Below are positions 53,088 through 61,017 of a DNA stretch of 64,000 nucleotides, in pieces (within the stretch, counting starts at the first letter, position 1; each line of letters starts with the position of its first letter). The stretch comes from UBA1205 sp045534635. GTDB taxonomy: Bacteria; Bacteroidota; Bacteroidia; Bacteroidales; WCHB1-69. The translations under genes were made by a program, and so were the position numbers. The stretch is taken from positions 1-64,000 of the forward strand of contig JAZSKB010000051.1 in NCBI GenBank assembly GCA_045534635.1, given 5' to 3'. The notes under the pieces are model-generated. The model was not told where the DNA came from. It did not search any database and worked only from the letters and a program-made list of their open reading frames with translations.

Positions 53088-54317
53088 ATGTCAGTGTCAA
53101 AAATATTTACAGAATGTCAAATTGGACCAATAACATTAAGAAATAGAACGATTCGTTCAGCTGCTTTTGAAAATATGTGTTATGGGAATAAACCTTCTCA
53201 AGATTTATTCGATTATCATACCGCCGTTGCACGAGGAGGTGTTGGAATGACAACAATTGCTTATGCGGCAGTAAATAAGAGTGGTCTTTCGTTTGATGGT
53301 CAATTGTGGATGCGAGAAGAAATTATTCCAGAACTCAAAAAATTAACAGATGCAATTCATGCAGAAGGAGCAAAAGCTTCTATTCAACTTGGACATTGTG
53401 GAAATATGACACATCGTGCAACTTGTGGACAAATGCCTGTAGGAGCCTCTGGAGGTTTCAATCTTTATTCTCCTACATTTGTTCGTAAACTTAAAATTTC
53501 TGAAATAAAATCTTTAGTTAAAGACTTTGGTCATGCTGTGGATTTATGCAAAAAAGCTGGTTTCGATTGTGTTGAAATTCATGCAGGACATGGCTATCTT
53601 ATTTCTCAATTTATTTCTCCATATACCAATCATCGTAAAGATGAATATGGTGGTAGCCTTGACAATAGAATGCGTTTTATGCGAGAAGTGATTTCTGAAG
53701 TGATGGAACATGCAAAAAATGATATTGCTGTTGTTGTAAAAACAAATATGTACGATGGCTTCAAAAGTGGAATGCAAATTCCTGAATGTATTACTGTTGC
53801 TAAAGAACTCGAAAAACTTGGCGTTCACGCTCTTGTGCTTTCTGCTGGCTTTGTAAGTAGAGCACCTATGGATGTAATGCGTGGAGCAATGCCAATAAAA
53901 ACATTGGCTTACTATATGGATATGAAGAAATTTTGGTGGCTAAAACTTGGTCTTCATATTGGAGGACGTATAATTATTCCTCCGGTACCTTTCAAAGAAG
54001 CCTATTTTCTTGAAACAGCAAAAAAATTCCGTCAAGAATTAAATATTCCTTTAATATACGTTGGTGGACTTATTTCTAAAAATAAAATGGAAGAAGTTCT
54101 TGATGAAGGTTTTGTTGCCCTTCAAATGGCTCGTGCATTAATTAACGATACCGATTTTATTAATAAATTGAAATCTGGTGAATGCGAAAAAAGTGAATGT
54201 AAACATTCTAATTATTGCATAGGTAGAATGTATTCTTTAGAAATGAAATGTCATCATTGTGTAAATAATTTACCTACAAAATTAAAAAAAGAAATCAATA
54301 AAGCAGAAAGAAAATAA
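53088..54317 (+). CDS. NADH:flavin oxidoreductase, Old Yellow Enzyme family
   Basis: A 409-residue FMN TIM-barrel protein: IGPITLRNRTIRSAAFENMC, ASIQLGHCGNMTH, the catalytic-pair region FDCVEIHAGHGYLISQFISP (His, Gly, Tyr), NHRKDEYGGSLDNRMRF and the FMN-phosphate loop with GFVALQMARALIND. The C-terminus has a Cys cluster, C-x5-C-x10-C-x2-C (residues about 373-393), possibly for a 4Fe-4S cluster as in 2,4-dienoyl-CoA reductase-type enzymes, but the FAD/NAD domains of those longer proteins are missing. Likely reduces C=C bonds conjugated to a ketone. Second gene of the operon. Confidence 0.9.
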   Translation: MSVSKIFTECQIGPITLRNRTIRSAAFENMCYGNKPSQDLFDYHTAVARGGVGMTTIAYAAVNKSGLSFDGQLWMREEIIPELKKLTDAIHAEGAKASIQLGHCGNMTHRATCGQMPVGASGGFNLYSPTFVRKLKISEIKSLVKDFGHAVDLCKKAGFDCVEIHAGHGYLISQFISPYTNHRKDEYGGSLDNRMRFMREVISEVMEHAKNDIAVVVKTNMYDGFKSGMQIPECITVAKELEKLGVHALVLSAGFVSRAPMDVMRGAMPIKTLAYYMDMKKFWWLKLGLHIGGRIIIPPVPFKEAYFLETAKKFRQELNIPLIYVGGLISKNKMEEVLDEGFVALQMARALINDTDFINKLKSGECEKSECKHSNYCIGRMYSLEMKCHHCVNNLPTKLKKEINKAERK

Positions 54318-54319
54318 TT

Positions 54320-54706
54320 ATGAGTTTAGAAATCGAAGGAAAAATTATTCAAATACTTCCAAAACAAAGTGGAACAAGTAAAAATGGTAATTGGATAAAA
54401 CAAGAATGTATCATCGAAACTATGGAACAATTTCCCAAAAAGGTCTGTATTACTTTATGGGGTGAAAAATTTAGCAACTTTGAACAACTTTATCCAATAA
54501 ATACAACCATTAAAGCAAATATAAATATAGAATCAAGGGAGTATATGGGGCGTTGGTACACCGATGTTCGTGCTTGGAGTGTAAGCCCTATCAACAACAA
54601 TACAGCACCCCAACAACAAATCCCAACTTCGCAAATTGCCGACAACAATGAAACTGGTTGGACAGTTTCCGATGATACTTTTGAAGATGACCCTCTTCCT
54701 TTTTAA
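54320..54706 (+). CDS. DUF3127-family OB-fold (SSB-like) protein
   Basis: A 128-residue protein of the Bacteroidota DUF3127 family. The OB-fold core covers about residues 1-90 (EIEGKIIQILPKQSGTSKNG, REYMGRWYTDVRAWSV), followed by a Gln/Asn-rich linker and an acidic tail ending DDPLPF, a near match of the DDDIPF tip through which SSB proteins recruit partners. It may bind single-stranded DNA. It starts 2 bp after the OYE gene but is probably functionally separate. Confidence 0.85.
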   Translation: MSLEIEGKIIQILPKQSGTSKNGNWIKQECIIETMEQFPKKVCITLWGEKFSNFEQLYPINTTIKANINIESREYMGRWYTDVRAWSVSPINNNTAPQQQIPTSQIADNNETGWTVSDDTFEDDPLPF

Positions 54707-54796
54707 AAAATATTTTTGATTTAAACTTGCTGTTTATCAGCAATTTATCGTTGATAAATAAAATAAAATTTGCAAAAATAGTACTTTTTTGCTCTT

Positions 54797-54813
54797 TTGG
54801 CACGCTTTTTGCT
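54797..54813 (+). promoter_or_regulatory. Sigma-54 type -24/-12 promoter, lipoprotein copy 1
   Basis: TTGGCACG (54797-54804), four bases, TTGCT (54809-54813): full match to YTGGCACG-N4-TTGCW with GG-N10-GC spacing. It is 40 bp before the ATG. Confidence 0.75.
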
Positions 54814-54851
54814 ATCATTTTTAGTGAAGATAATTTTAAATAAATAATGTT

Positions 54852-55592
54852 ATGAAAAAAATTGTATTTTTCTTGTCAATGATATTTGCATTATCGACTT
54901 TATTTTCTTCGTGTACAGTGTATCATCCTCAATCCGTTGATATTCCTCTTATTCGACACCAAAATGATTTACAAGTAGAAGGGGCTATTTCTATTTCTCC
55001 TTATCCTTATTCATCACCTACATTAAACGCTACTGCAACTTATAGTTTTAATAAATGGGGAGCAGTTCAAGCACATATAAATACTGATGGTTATACAGAA
55101 CTTTATTTACAAACGGCTTTTGGTAGTTATCTCCCTATAAAACAACATTACGTAATAGAAGGTTATGCAGGTTATGGATTATGGGGTAGTAGAAAATCTG
55201 AAGCTTATGAATTATGGGATAGTAATGAACCTGAACCTTCTGGAATATATCATTGTCCTTTTTTACAATTTAACACTGGCTGGGTTGGACTTGCAAAAGA
55301 ACATATTGATGTTGGTTTTGGGTTAAAAACAGGTTGTTTGATTAGCAAATATAGAGAAATATCATCTAGTAGCTATACTTTAGAAGGAAATATTTATCAA
55401 TCCATAGAGTTTAATGATTTTATAAATTATGCTCCATTGATAGAACCACAAGTTTTTATTCGATTTGGAGGAAAAAAATTAAAAGGTTCATTACGAGTTA
55501 GTTATTGTACATTTTTGGGCATGGAGAATTTTGTTTATTTTCCTGCAAATATTAGCATAGGAATTTCCTACAAATTTGAATTTAAAAGATAA
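54852..55592 (+). CDS. Tandem-paralogue lipoprotein 1
   Basis: A 246-residue lipoprotein (lipobox LFSSC, lipidated Cys21). The mature part has DIPLIRHQNDLQVEGAIS, TATYSFNKWGAVQAHINTDG, YLQTAFGSYLPIKQHYVIEG, CPFLQFNTGWVGLAKEHIDV and a last segment NISIGISYKFEFKR. Alternating beta strands and an aromatic-ended C-terminus suggest a small outer-membrane beta barrel or beta sandwich. Family not recognised. It is first of three tandem paralogues; the region after the first glycine-rich strand (GLWGSRKSEAYE) varies most among copies. Confidence 0.82.
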   Translation: MKKIVFFLSMIFALSTLFSSCTVYHPQSVDIPLIRHQNDLQVEGAISISPYPYSSPTLNATATYSFNKWGAVQAHINTDGYTELYLQTAFGSYLPIKQHYVIEGYAGYGLWGSRKSEAYELWDSNEPEPSGIYHCPFLQFNTGWVGLAKEHIDVGFGLKTGCLISKYREISSSSYTLEGNIYQSIEFNDFINYAPLIEPQVFIRFGGKKLKGSLRVSYCTFLGMENFVYFPANISIGISYKFEFKR

Positions 55593-55613
55593 TTTTTTTC
55601 ATTAAAAGTACTT

Positions 55614-55630
55614 TTGGCACGCTTTTTGCT
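55614..55630 (+). promoter_or_regulatory. Sigma-54 type -24/-12 promoter, lipoprotein copy 2
   Basis: Identical to the copy 1 site: TTGGCACG, CTTT, TTGCT, with the ATG again 40 bp downstream. The surrounding block of about 65 bp (from AGTACTTTTGG to the ATG) is copied almost exactly. Confidence 0.75.
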
Positions 55631-55668
55631 ATCATTTTTAGTGAAGATAATTTTAAATAAATAATGTT

Positions 55669-56364
55669 ATGAAAAAGATTGTATTTTTTTTGTCAATGCT
55701 ATTTGCATTATCGGCTTTATTTTCTTCGTGTACAGTGTATCACTCACAAGCCGTAGATATTCCACTTATTCGACATCAAAATGATTTACAAATAGAAGGA
55801 GCGATTTCTTCTACTTATATAGGAGCTCCAGCAATAAATACTACTGCAACTTATAGTTTTAATAAATGGGGAGCAGTTCAAGGACATATCAATTGGAATG
55901 GTTACATGGATTTTTATTTACAAACAGCGTTTGGTAGTTATCTCCCGATAAAACAACATTACGTAATAGAAGGATATGTAGGGTATGGATTATGGATAAG
56001 TCCAGAAGAATATGGAATATATCATAATCCTTTCTTACAATTTAATACTGGTTGGGTTGGTCTTGCAAAAGAACATATTGATGTTGGATTTGGATTAAAA
56101 ACTAGTTGTTTGATTAACTTTTTTTCCACAACTACTAACAATATATTTTTTAAAGACCCCACTTCACCGTTTGAAATACAAACTACTTTTAGAGAATTTT
56201 CACCATTGATAGAACCACAAGTTTTTATTCGTATTGGTAATAAAAAATTAAAAGGCTCATTACGAATAGGTTGCTGTGCAGTTTTATTAGGGACAGCAGC
56301 AATTGATTATGTTCCTGTAAACGTTAGTATCGGTATTTCTTACAAATTTGAATTTAAAAGATAA
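55669..56364 (+). CDS. Tandem-paralogue lipoprotein 2
   Basis: A 231-residue paralogue of the genes at 54852 and 56442, with the same signal peptide (lipidated Cys21) and the same framework (QAVDIPLIRHQNDLQIEGAI, YLPIKQHYVIEGYVGYGLW, NPFLQFNTGWVGLAKEHIDV). It differs by shorter loops and by LINFFSTTTNNIFFKDPTSP in the variable region near residue 160. Function unknown. Confidence 0.82.
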   Translation: MKKIVFFLSMLFALSALFSSCTVYHSQAVDIPLIRHQNDLQIEGAISSTYIGAPAINTTATYSFNKWGAVQGHINWNGYMDFYLQTAFGSYLPIKQHYVIEGYVGYGLWISPEEYGIYHNPFLQFNTGWVGLAKEHIDVGFGLKTSCLINFFSTTTNNIFFKDPTSPFEIQTTFREFSPLIEPQVFIRIGNKKLKGSLRIGCCAVLLGTAAIDYVPVNVSIGISYKFEFKR

Positions 56365-56385
56365 TTTTTTTTATTAAAAGTACTT

Positions 56386-56403
56386 TTAGCACGCTTTTTT
56401 GCT
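56386..56403 (+). promoter_or_regulatory. Degenerate sigma-54-like site, lipoprotein copy 3
   Basis: The copied block reads TTAGCACG (first G of GG lost) with an extra T, making the spacing one base longer. Both changes hit invariant sigma-54 features, so this promoter is probably weak or dead. Confidence 0.6.
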
Positions 56404-56441
56404 ATTATTTTTAGTGAAGATAATTTTAAATAAATAATGTC

Positions 56442-57161
56442 ATGAAAAAGATTGTATTTTTTTTGTCAATGGTATTTACATTATCGGCGTTATTTTCTTC
56501 GTGTGTAATGTATCATCCTCAATCTGTTGATATTCCTCTTATTCGACACCAAAATGATTTACAAGTAGAAGGGGCTATTTCTTCTACTTTGTTCGGGTCT
56601 CCTGCAATAAATGCTACTGCGACATATAGTTTCAATAAATGGGGAGCAGTTCAAGCACATATAAATACTGATGGTTATACAGAATTTTATTTACAAACGG
56701 CTTTTGGTAGTTATCTCCCTATAAAACAGCATTATGTAATAGAAGGATATACTGGTTATGGATTTGGATTTAGTAAGACTACTACTTCTCTTTTTGGTAA
56801 AGATATAACTATATCTGGAATATATCATTGCCCTTTTTTACAATTTAACACTGGTTGGGTTGGTCTTGCAAAAGAACATATTGATGTTGGTTTTGGACTA
56901 AAAACTGGTTGTTTTATTACCAGCTTTTCAAAAATTCAAACTAATATCAAAGGTAATGAAACATCTCCTGAAACACAAGTTAGTACTTTTAAAGAAATTG
57001 TTCCATTGATAGAACCACAGATTTTTATTCGATTTGGAGGAAAAAAATTAAAAGGTTCGTTACGAGTTGGTTATTGTACATTTTTTAATATGGGAAATTT
57101 TGATTATTCCCCTATAAATGTAAGTTTAGGAATGACCTACAAATTTGAATTTAAAAGATAA
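56442..57161 (+). CDS. Tandem-paralogue lipoprotein 3
   Basis: A 239-residue paralogue (lipobox LFSSC, Cys21). It is closer to copy 1 in the HINTDGYTEFYLQTAFGSYL and LKGSLRVGYCTFF segments and has its own variable loop (FSKTTTSLFGKDITISG). The last strand is NVSLGMTYKFEFKR. It lies behind the degenerate promoter block, so it may depend on read-through from copy 2. Confidence 0.82.
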   Translation: MKKIVFFLSMVFTLSALFSSCVMYHPQSVDIPLIRHQNDLQVEGAISSTLFGSPAINATATYSFNKWGAVQAHINTDGYTEFYLQTAFGSYLPIKQHYVIEGYTGYGFGFSKTTTSLFGKDITISGIYHCPFLQFNTGWVGLAKEHIDVGFGLKTGCFITSFSKIQTNIKGNETSPETQVSTFKEIVPLIEPQIFIRFGGKKLKGSLRVGYCTFFNMGNFDYSPINVSLGMTYKFEFKR

Positions 57162-57230
57162 TTTTTTTCATTGAAAATAAATTTTTTTTGCAAATACAAA
57201 TATAATGCTTTTATTATTAAAAAAAAATGA

Positions 57231-57238
57231 TACCTTTG
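57231..57238 (+). promoter_or_regulatory. -7 element of the hlyD-ABC-apt operon
   Basis: TACCTTTG followed by CG, 20 bp before the ATG at 57258. Confidence 0.6.
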
Positions 57239-57257
57239 CGAAATAAGATTTCTAAGT

Positions 57258-58151
57258 ATGAGGAAGTATTTATTTTATACAATAGTTTTTACAATATCCT
57301 TTTTGGTTATTGCATGTTCAGGTCGTCGAAATAAAGCAGATGCTTTTGGAAGTTTTGAAGCAGAAGAATTGATTCTTTCAGCACAAATGGAAGGTCAAAT
57401 ATTAGATTTTGACACAAAACAAGGTTCCGCAGTTAAAGCAGGACAATATCTGGGCTCTATAGATAGTACAAATCTTGTTTTTCAAAAGCAACAAGTTCAA
57501 AACCAAATAAATACTTTTTCAAAACAATATAGTATTTTGCCAAAAAAATTTATAAATCTCAACGATAGTTTAATAAAAATAGAAAATCAAATATGGACTA
57601 TCAACGATAATATCAATTGGGATTCTAAAACAAAAGAAAAATTAGCCAAATTGCAAAAGCAAAAAAATGATATTATTGAGGCAATTGCGAAATGGAAAGA
57701 TGATAATTCTTCATTACAAGGATTGGCAAATCAAGCCGAACAATTGTATTTTCAACTTCGTCAGATGAATTTTGCTATTTCTAAATGTCGTATTATCAGC
57801 CCAATAAGTGGTATTGTACTTACACAATACGTAAAAACATACGAATTGATAGGCAAAGGATATCCTATTGCTAAAATTGCCAATTTGAAAAATATGACAC
57901 TAAAAGTTTTTGTAAGCGAAAGACAATTGGCAAATATCAAATTAGGTCAAGAATGCACAGTAAGAATTGACAAAAATAAAACTGAAAAAGCATACAAAGG
58001 TAAAGTTCTTTGGATATCCGATGAATCGGAATTTACACCAAAAATGATACAAACCAAAGAAGAACGCGTTAATTTGGTTTATGCCGTAAAAATTAACGTA
58101 AACAACGATGGCGATATAAAAATTGGTATGCCCGGAGAAGTGGTATTTTAA
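57258..58151 (+). CDS. HlyD-family periplasmic adaptor (lipoprotein)
   Basis: A 297-residue membrane-fusion protein. Lipobox LVIACSG gives lipidated Cys20. The biotinyl-lipoyl hybrid motif is split around a coiled coil: first half ILSAQMEGQILDFDTKQGSA at about residues 40-60, coiled coil about 70-160, second half ISPISGIVLTQYVKTYELIG at about 180-200, then the beta-barrel domain (LKVFVSERQLANIKLGQECT). YbhG/YhiI-like adaptors work with ABC exporters. The ATPase gene follows after 12 bp. Confidence 0.9.
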   Translation: MRKYLFYTIVFTISFLVIACSGRRNKADAFGSFEAEELILSAQMEGQILDFDTKQGSAVKAGQYLGSIDSTNLVFQKQQVQNQINTFSKQYSILPKKFINLNDSLIKIENQIWTINDNINWDSKTKEKLAKLQKQKNDIIEAIAKWKDDNSSLQGLANQAEQLYFQLRQMNFAISKCRIISPISGIVLTQYVKTYELIGKGYPIAKIANLKNMTLKVFVSERQLANIKLGQECTVRIDKNKTEKAYKGKVLWISDESEFTPKMIQTKEERVNLVYAVKINVNNDGDIKIGMPGEVVF

Positions 58152-58163
58152 GTTTTCTTTTTT

Positions 58164-59066
58164 ATGAATGCTATCACTATCAACAATATAAGTAAATCTT
58201 TTGGAAAAATAAAAGCATTAGATAATATATCTTTGTCGGTAGAAGATGGTGAATTGTTTGGATTGATAGGTCCTGACGGAGCAGGAAAATCTACACTTTT
58301 CAATGTTTTAGTTACTCTACTCAATCCAGAAAAAGGACAAGCAAATATCGCAGGTTACGATTTATTAAAAGATTATAAAAAAATTCGACAAATTATTGGT
58401 TATCTTCCTGGACAATTTTCTTTATACGGAGATTTGAGTTGTTTAGAAAATCTTGAATTTTTTGCTACTCTTTACGGGGAAAATCTTGAAGAAAATTATG
58501 AGTTGATTCGTCCTATTTGGGAACAATTACTTCCATTTAAAAATCGTCGTGCTTCTGCTCTTTCTGGAGGGATGAAACAAAAACTTGCTCTTTGTTGTGC
58601 TCTTATTCATAAACCAAAATTGCTTTTCTTAGACGAACCTACAACAGGTGTTGACCCCGTAAGTAGAAAAGAATTATGGGAAATTCTTAAAAAACTCAAA
58701 GATTTTAATATTACCGTTTTTGTATCTACATCTTATATGGACGAAGCAACTCTTTGCAATAGAATTGCATTGATACAAAATGGTAAAATACTTTCTTGTA
58801 ATCGTCCCGACAAAATACAATCGAATTTTAAAGGTTACTTATTTTCCTTACAAACTAATCACATTTACAATTTGTTACAATATCTTGCTGATTATAAAGT
58901 TAATGATATTTATGCATCAGGGCAATTTGTTAATGTGGTATTAAACGAAAAACAAGAAGCAGAAAATTTATTGAACTTTATTAAAAAAAGTAATATCGAA
59001 ATTAAAAATTATAATTTTATTCACCCTACAGTGGAAGATTGTTTTATTCAATTGATGAAAGCATAA
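58164..59066 (+). CDS. ABC transporter ATP-binding protein (drug-exporter type)
   Basis: A 300-residue ABC ATPase: Walker A GPDGAGKST (about residues 37-45; Asp where most have Asn), Q-loop in GYLPGQFSLYGDLS, signature LSGGMKQKLALCCALIHKP, Walker B LLFLDEPTTGVDP, switch histidine replaced by Ser in VFVSTSYMDEA. The C-terminal part ends HPTVEDCFIQLMKA, typical of YbhF/CcmA-like multidrug export ATPases. No permease gene follows. It overlaps apt by one base (TAATG). Confidence 0.9.
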   Translation: MNAITINNISKSFGKIKALDNISLSVEDGELFGLIGPDGAGKSTLFNVLVTLLNPEKGQANIAGYDLLKDYKKIRQIIGYLPGQFSLYGDLSCLENLEFFATLYGENLEENYELIRPIWEQLLPFKNRRASALSGGMKQKLALCCALIHKPKLLFLDEPTTGVDPVSRKELWEILKKLKDFNITVFVSTSYMDEATLCNRIALIQNGKILSCNRPDKIQSNFKGYLFSLQTNHIYNLLQYLADYKVNDIYASGQFVNVVLNEKQEAENLLNFIKKSNIEIKNYNFIHPTVEDCFIQLMKA

Positions 59067-59638
59067 TGAACGATTATCAAAATTTATTAAGACAGTATGT
59101 CGATTTTCCTGCAGAAGGAGTTATTTTTCAAGATATTAACCCAATATTTTCCAATTGGAAATCATTACAAAATTGTGCGACTGATTTAGAAATAGCCTGT
59201 GCAGAAATGATGCCTTTTTGCTCTAAAATATTGGCAATAGAAGCACGTGGATTTATTTTAGGAAGTATTCTTGCTGATAGACTAAAAACAGGATTTGTTC
59301 CTATAAGAAAAAAAGGAAAATTACCTCCTTATGCCTCTATATTAGAAAGTTCTTACAATTCTGAATATAGTTCCAACACTTTAACCATGGACACCAGTTT
59401 GATAGAATACAACGATAAAATTATTATCTTCGATGATGTTTTAGCAACAGGAGGTACTGCTTTGGCTGTTTCCAATTTATTGAAACACGAAATTGAAAAC
59501 AATCGATTTGCCCCTTTCGATAAACATAATATTTGTTTCGCTTTTTTATTAGAAATAGAAGGATTGAAAGGAAAAAAACATCTTTGTGAAGAGTTGAATA
59601 TCAATAAAGACAATGTTTTTTCTCTTATAAAAGTATAA
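59066..59638 (+). CDS. apt: Adenine phosphoribosyltransferase
   Basis: Apt salvages adenine to AMP with PRPP. The start at 59066 (MNDYQNLLRQYVDFPAEG) overlaps the ATPase stop. The 190-residue protein has ILAIEARGFILGSILADRL, VPIRKKGKLPP and the PRPP-binding IIIFDDVLATGGTAL (about residues 115-129), all as in Apt. A perfect hairpin follows at 59687-59719. Confidence 0.95.
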   Translation: MNDYQNLLRQYVDFPAEGVIFQDINPIFSNWKSLQNCATDLEIACAEMMPFCSKILAIEARGFILGSILADRLKTGFVPIRKKGKLPPYASILESSYNSEYSSNTLTMDTSLIEYNDKIIIFDDVLATGGTALAVSNLLKHEIENNRFAPFDKHNICFAFLLEIEGLKGKKHLCEELNINKDNVFSLIKV

Positions 59639-59686
59639 TCTATTTAATATTTTTACAATAATAGAAAAATATTTAACAGAACAAAA

Positions 59687-59727
59687 AAATAGAGTAAAAC
59701 TAAAAGTTTTACTCTATTTTTCGTTTT
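59687..59727. terminator. Bidirectional terminator after apt
   Basis: AAATAGAGTAAAAC (59687-59700) pairs perfectly over 14 bp with GTTTTACTCTATTT (59706-59719), loop TAAAA, with T-tracts on both strands. It lies between apt and the convergent lipoprotein gene. Confidence 0.92.
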
Positions 59728-59737
59728 TATTTATTTT

Positions 59738-60223
59738 TTATTTTCCCATCGCACCAAGAATTGTTGCTAATCCACTTGCTATTGAACTTGCAGAAGTAGA
59801 ATTCAAAGAAGATGCATTTTTTCCTGCAGATAATATCGTATTTAAATCTAATCCTATAGCTGAAGAAATTACTTTATCTACCGTAGAACTTGTTATTAAA
59901 TTTGATGAACCAGATATTGAACCAGCAGCAAAATTTTTATAAAATGTAGCATCTTTCATATTCCCTTTTATTACAGAAGCGTTTGTTGCCAAACTTATAA
60001 CATTTATCCATGTATTAGCATCACTTAAATTTACTTTGTTCCCTGCTGTTTTGTACGATTTATACAAATTTGAAAGAGCTGTTCCAAAACCAGCTCCTGA
60101 CGTATATGCTGGACTTGTTGGGGTTATTCCGTTAGTTGTTGTTCCTACTACTTGTTTTAATGAACTACATGAAGCACAAATGATTGCTACAAACATAATT
60201 GAAATAATTGACTTAGTTCTCAT
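59738..60223 (-). CDS. Small lipoprotein of unknown function
   Basis: A 161-residue lipoprotein (lipobox AIICASC, lipidated Cys19). The mature part is Ser/Ala/Thr-rich: SAGFGTALSNLYKSYK-like region, then KVNLSDANTWINVISLATNA, then a Ser/Ala-rich C-terminal half (LNSTSASSIASGLATILGAMG). Several hydrophobic helices without a membrane span. Family not recognised. It shares the apt terminator. Confidence 0.78.
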   Translation of the reverse strand: MRTKSIISIMFVAIICASCSSLKQVVGTTTNGITPTSPAYTSGAGFGTALSNLYKSYKTAGNKVNLSDANTWINVISLATNASVIKGNMKDATFYKNFAAGSISGSSNLITSSTVDKVISSAIGLDLNTILSAGKNASSLNSTSASSIASGLATILGAMGK

Positions 60224-60370
60224 ACTTATTACTTTTTTACTACTTTTTTTATTTTTACTTTTATTAGATTTTATAAACGATGTTTTATCTCAATTATTGT
60301 TTTAAACTATTTTTTTTTATGAAAAGTGCAGTTACATAGATTTAACAAACAAAATCACAAAAAAAACATA

Positions 60371-60445
60371 AGCATGTTTACAACCCACAAAAACCAAAAA
60401 TATCACACTTTTTATAATAAAATATTACATAGTTTGGTGGGTATT
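60371..60445 (-). repeat. Interspersed hairpin repeat, copy C
   Basis: Reverse-complemented relative to copies A and B. It keeps the 19-nt core AAAAGTGTGATATTTTTGG of copy A, the GTAAACATGC end, and an outer stem ACCCAC (60383-60388) with GTGGGT (60437-60442). The stem sequence differs from copy A but still pairs. The 3' tail and promoter part are missing. Confidence 0.72.
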
Positions 60446-60817
60446 GGAATAATAACATTTTTTGAAATAATGATATTTTCCATATTTTTTAATGACCAAT
60501 GTATTTCTATTTAAAATAAAAAAAATTCTATCAGAAAAATAACAATCTTTATCTTGACAAGTTAGTATTAGGAACTGATTCCTTTGTTTGTAAACCCTTT
60601 TCTTTTTAAGTAATCGTATGCCTCCTACATCTGAACTTTCTCTATTTACAATGAATGTTCCATTTTGAAAAAATGTTATTGTTTCTTTTAATTTCAGTTT
60701 TGTGTCTTTAAAACGATAATAATGATAATATTCTACTGTTTCATATTTTGTAAAATATACTTTAAAAGAACATGATGATAATAATAAAACAAACAGAAGA
60801 ATACACAACGAATTCAT
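60425..60817 (-). CDS. Small lipoprotein whose 3' end runs into a repeat
   Basis: A 130-residue lipoprotein (lipobox LLLSSCS, lipidated Cys16). The mature part is basic and aromatic (YYHYYRFKDTKLKLKETITF, FQNGTFIVNRES, LKKKRVYKQRNQFLILTC), a beta-rich pattern found in small Bacteroidota lipoproteins. The last 8 or so residues are encoded in interspersed repeat copy C, so insertion of the repeat may have replaced the original C-terminus. Function unknown. Confidence 0.65.
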   Translation of the reverse strand: MNSLCILLFVLLLSSCSFKVYFTKYETVEYYHYYRFKDTKLKLKETITFFQNGTFIVNRESSDVGGIRLLKKKRVYKQRNQFLILTCQDKDCYFSDRIFFILNRNTLVIKKYGKYHYFKKCYYSNTHQTM

Positions 60818-60923
60818 TATAAGAATATTTTTATTGAGTTCTCTGTTTCCTGTTTTCTTTCTCCATTTTACAAAAATAGCATTTTTACATAAAACAATAT
60901 TTCTTATAGCATTAACATTGTAG

Positions 60924-60968
60924 ATTATAACATCAACTTATAAAGTTATAAAAAAATGTTATCTTTGC
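60924..60968 (+). promoter_or_regulatory. mntP promoter, copy of the nfeD promoter block
   Basis: ATAACATCAACTTATAAAGT then ATAAAAAAATGTTATCTTTG matches the minus strand of 3271-3311 with one difference. The -7 element TATCTTTG lies about 50 bp before the mntP ATG. Confidence 0.72.
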
Positions 60969-61017
60969 AAAAAATATAAAAAATCGTTTTTTATAAAAAG
61001 ATACAGATTTTTACCTT

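Noticed and set aside
58164..59066. ABC ATPase as the missing GldA
   Set aside because: The operon with an HlyD adaptor and the YbhF-like C-terminus point to an exporter; GldA proteins match less well at the N-terminus and Walker A (GPNGAGKS).
60900..61017. Manganese (yybP-ykoY) riboswitch before mntP
   Set aside because: The leader between the -7 element and the ATG is only about 45 nt and AT-only; too short for that riboswitch.
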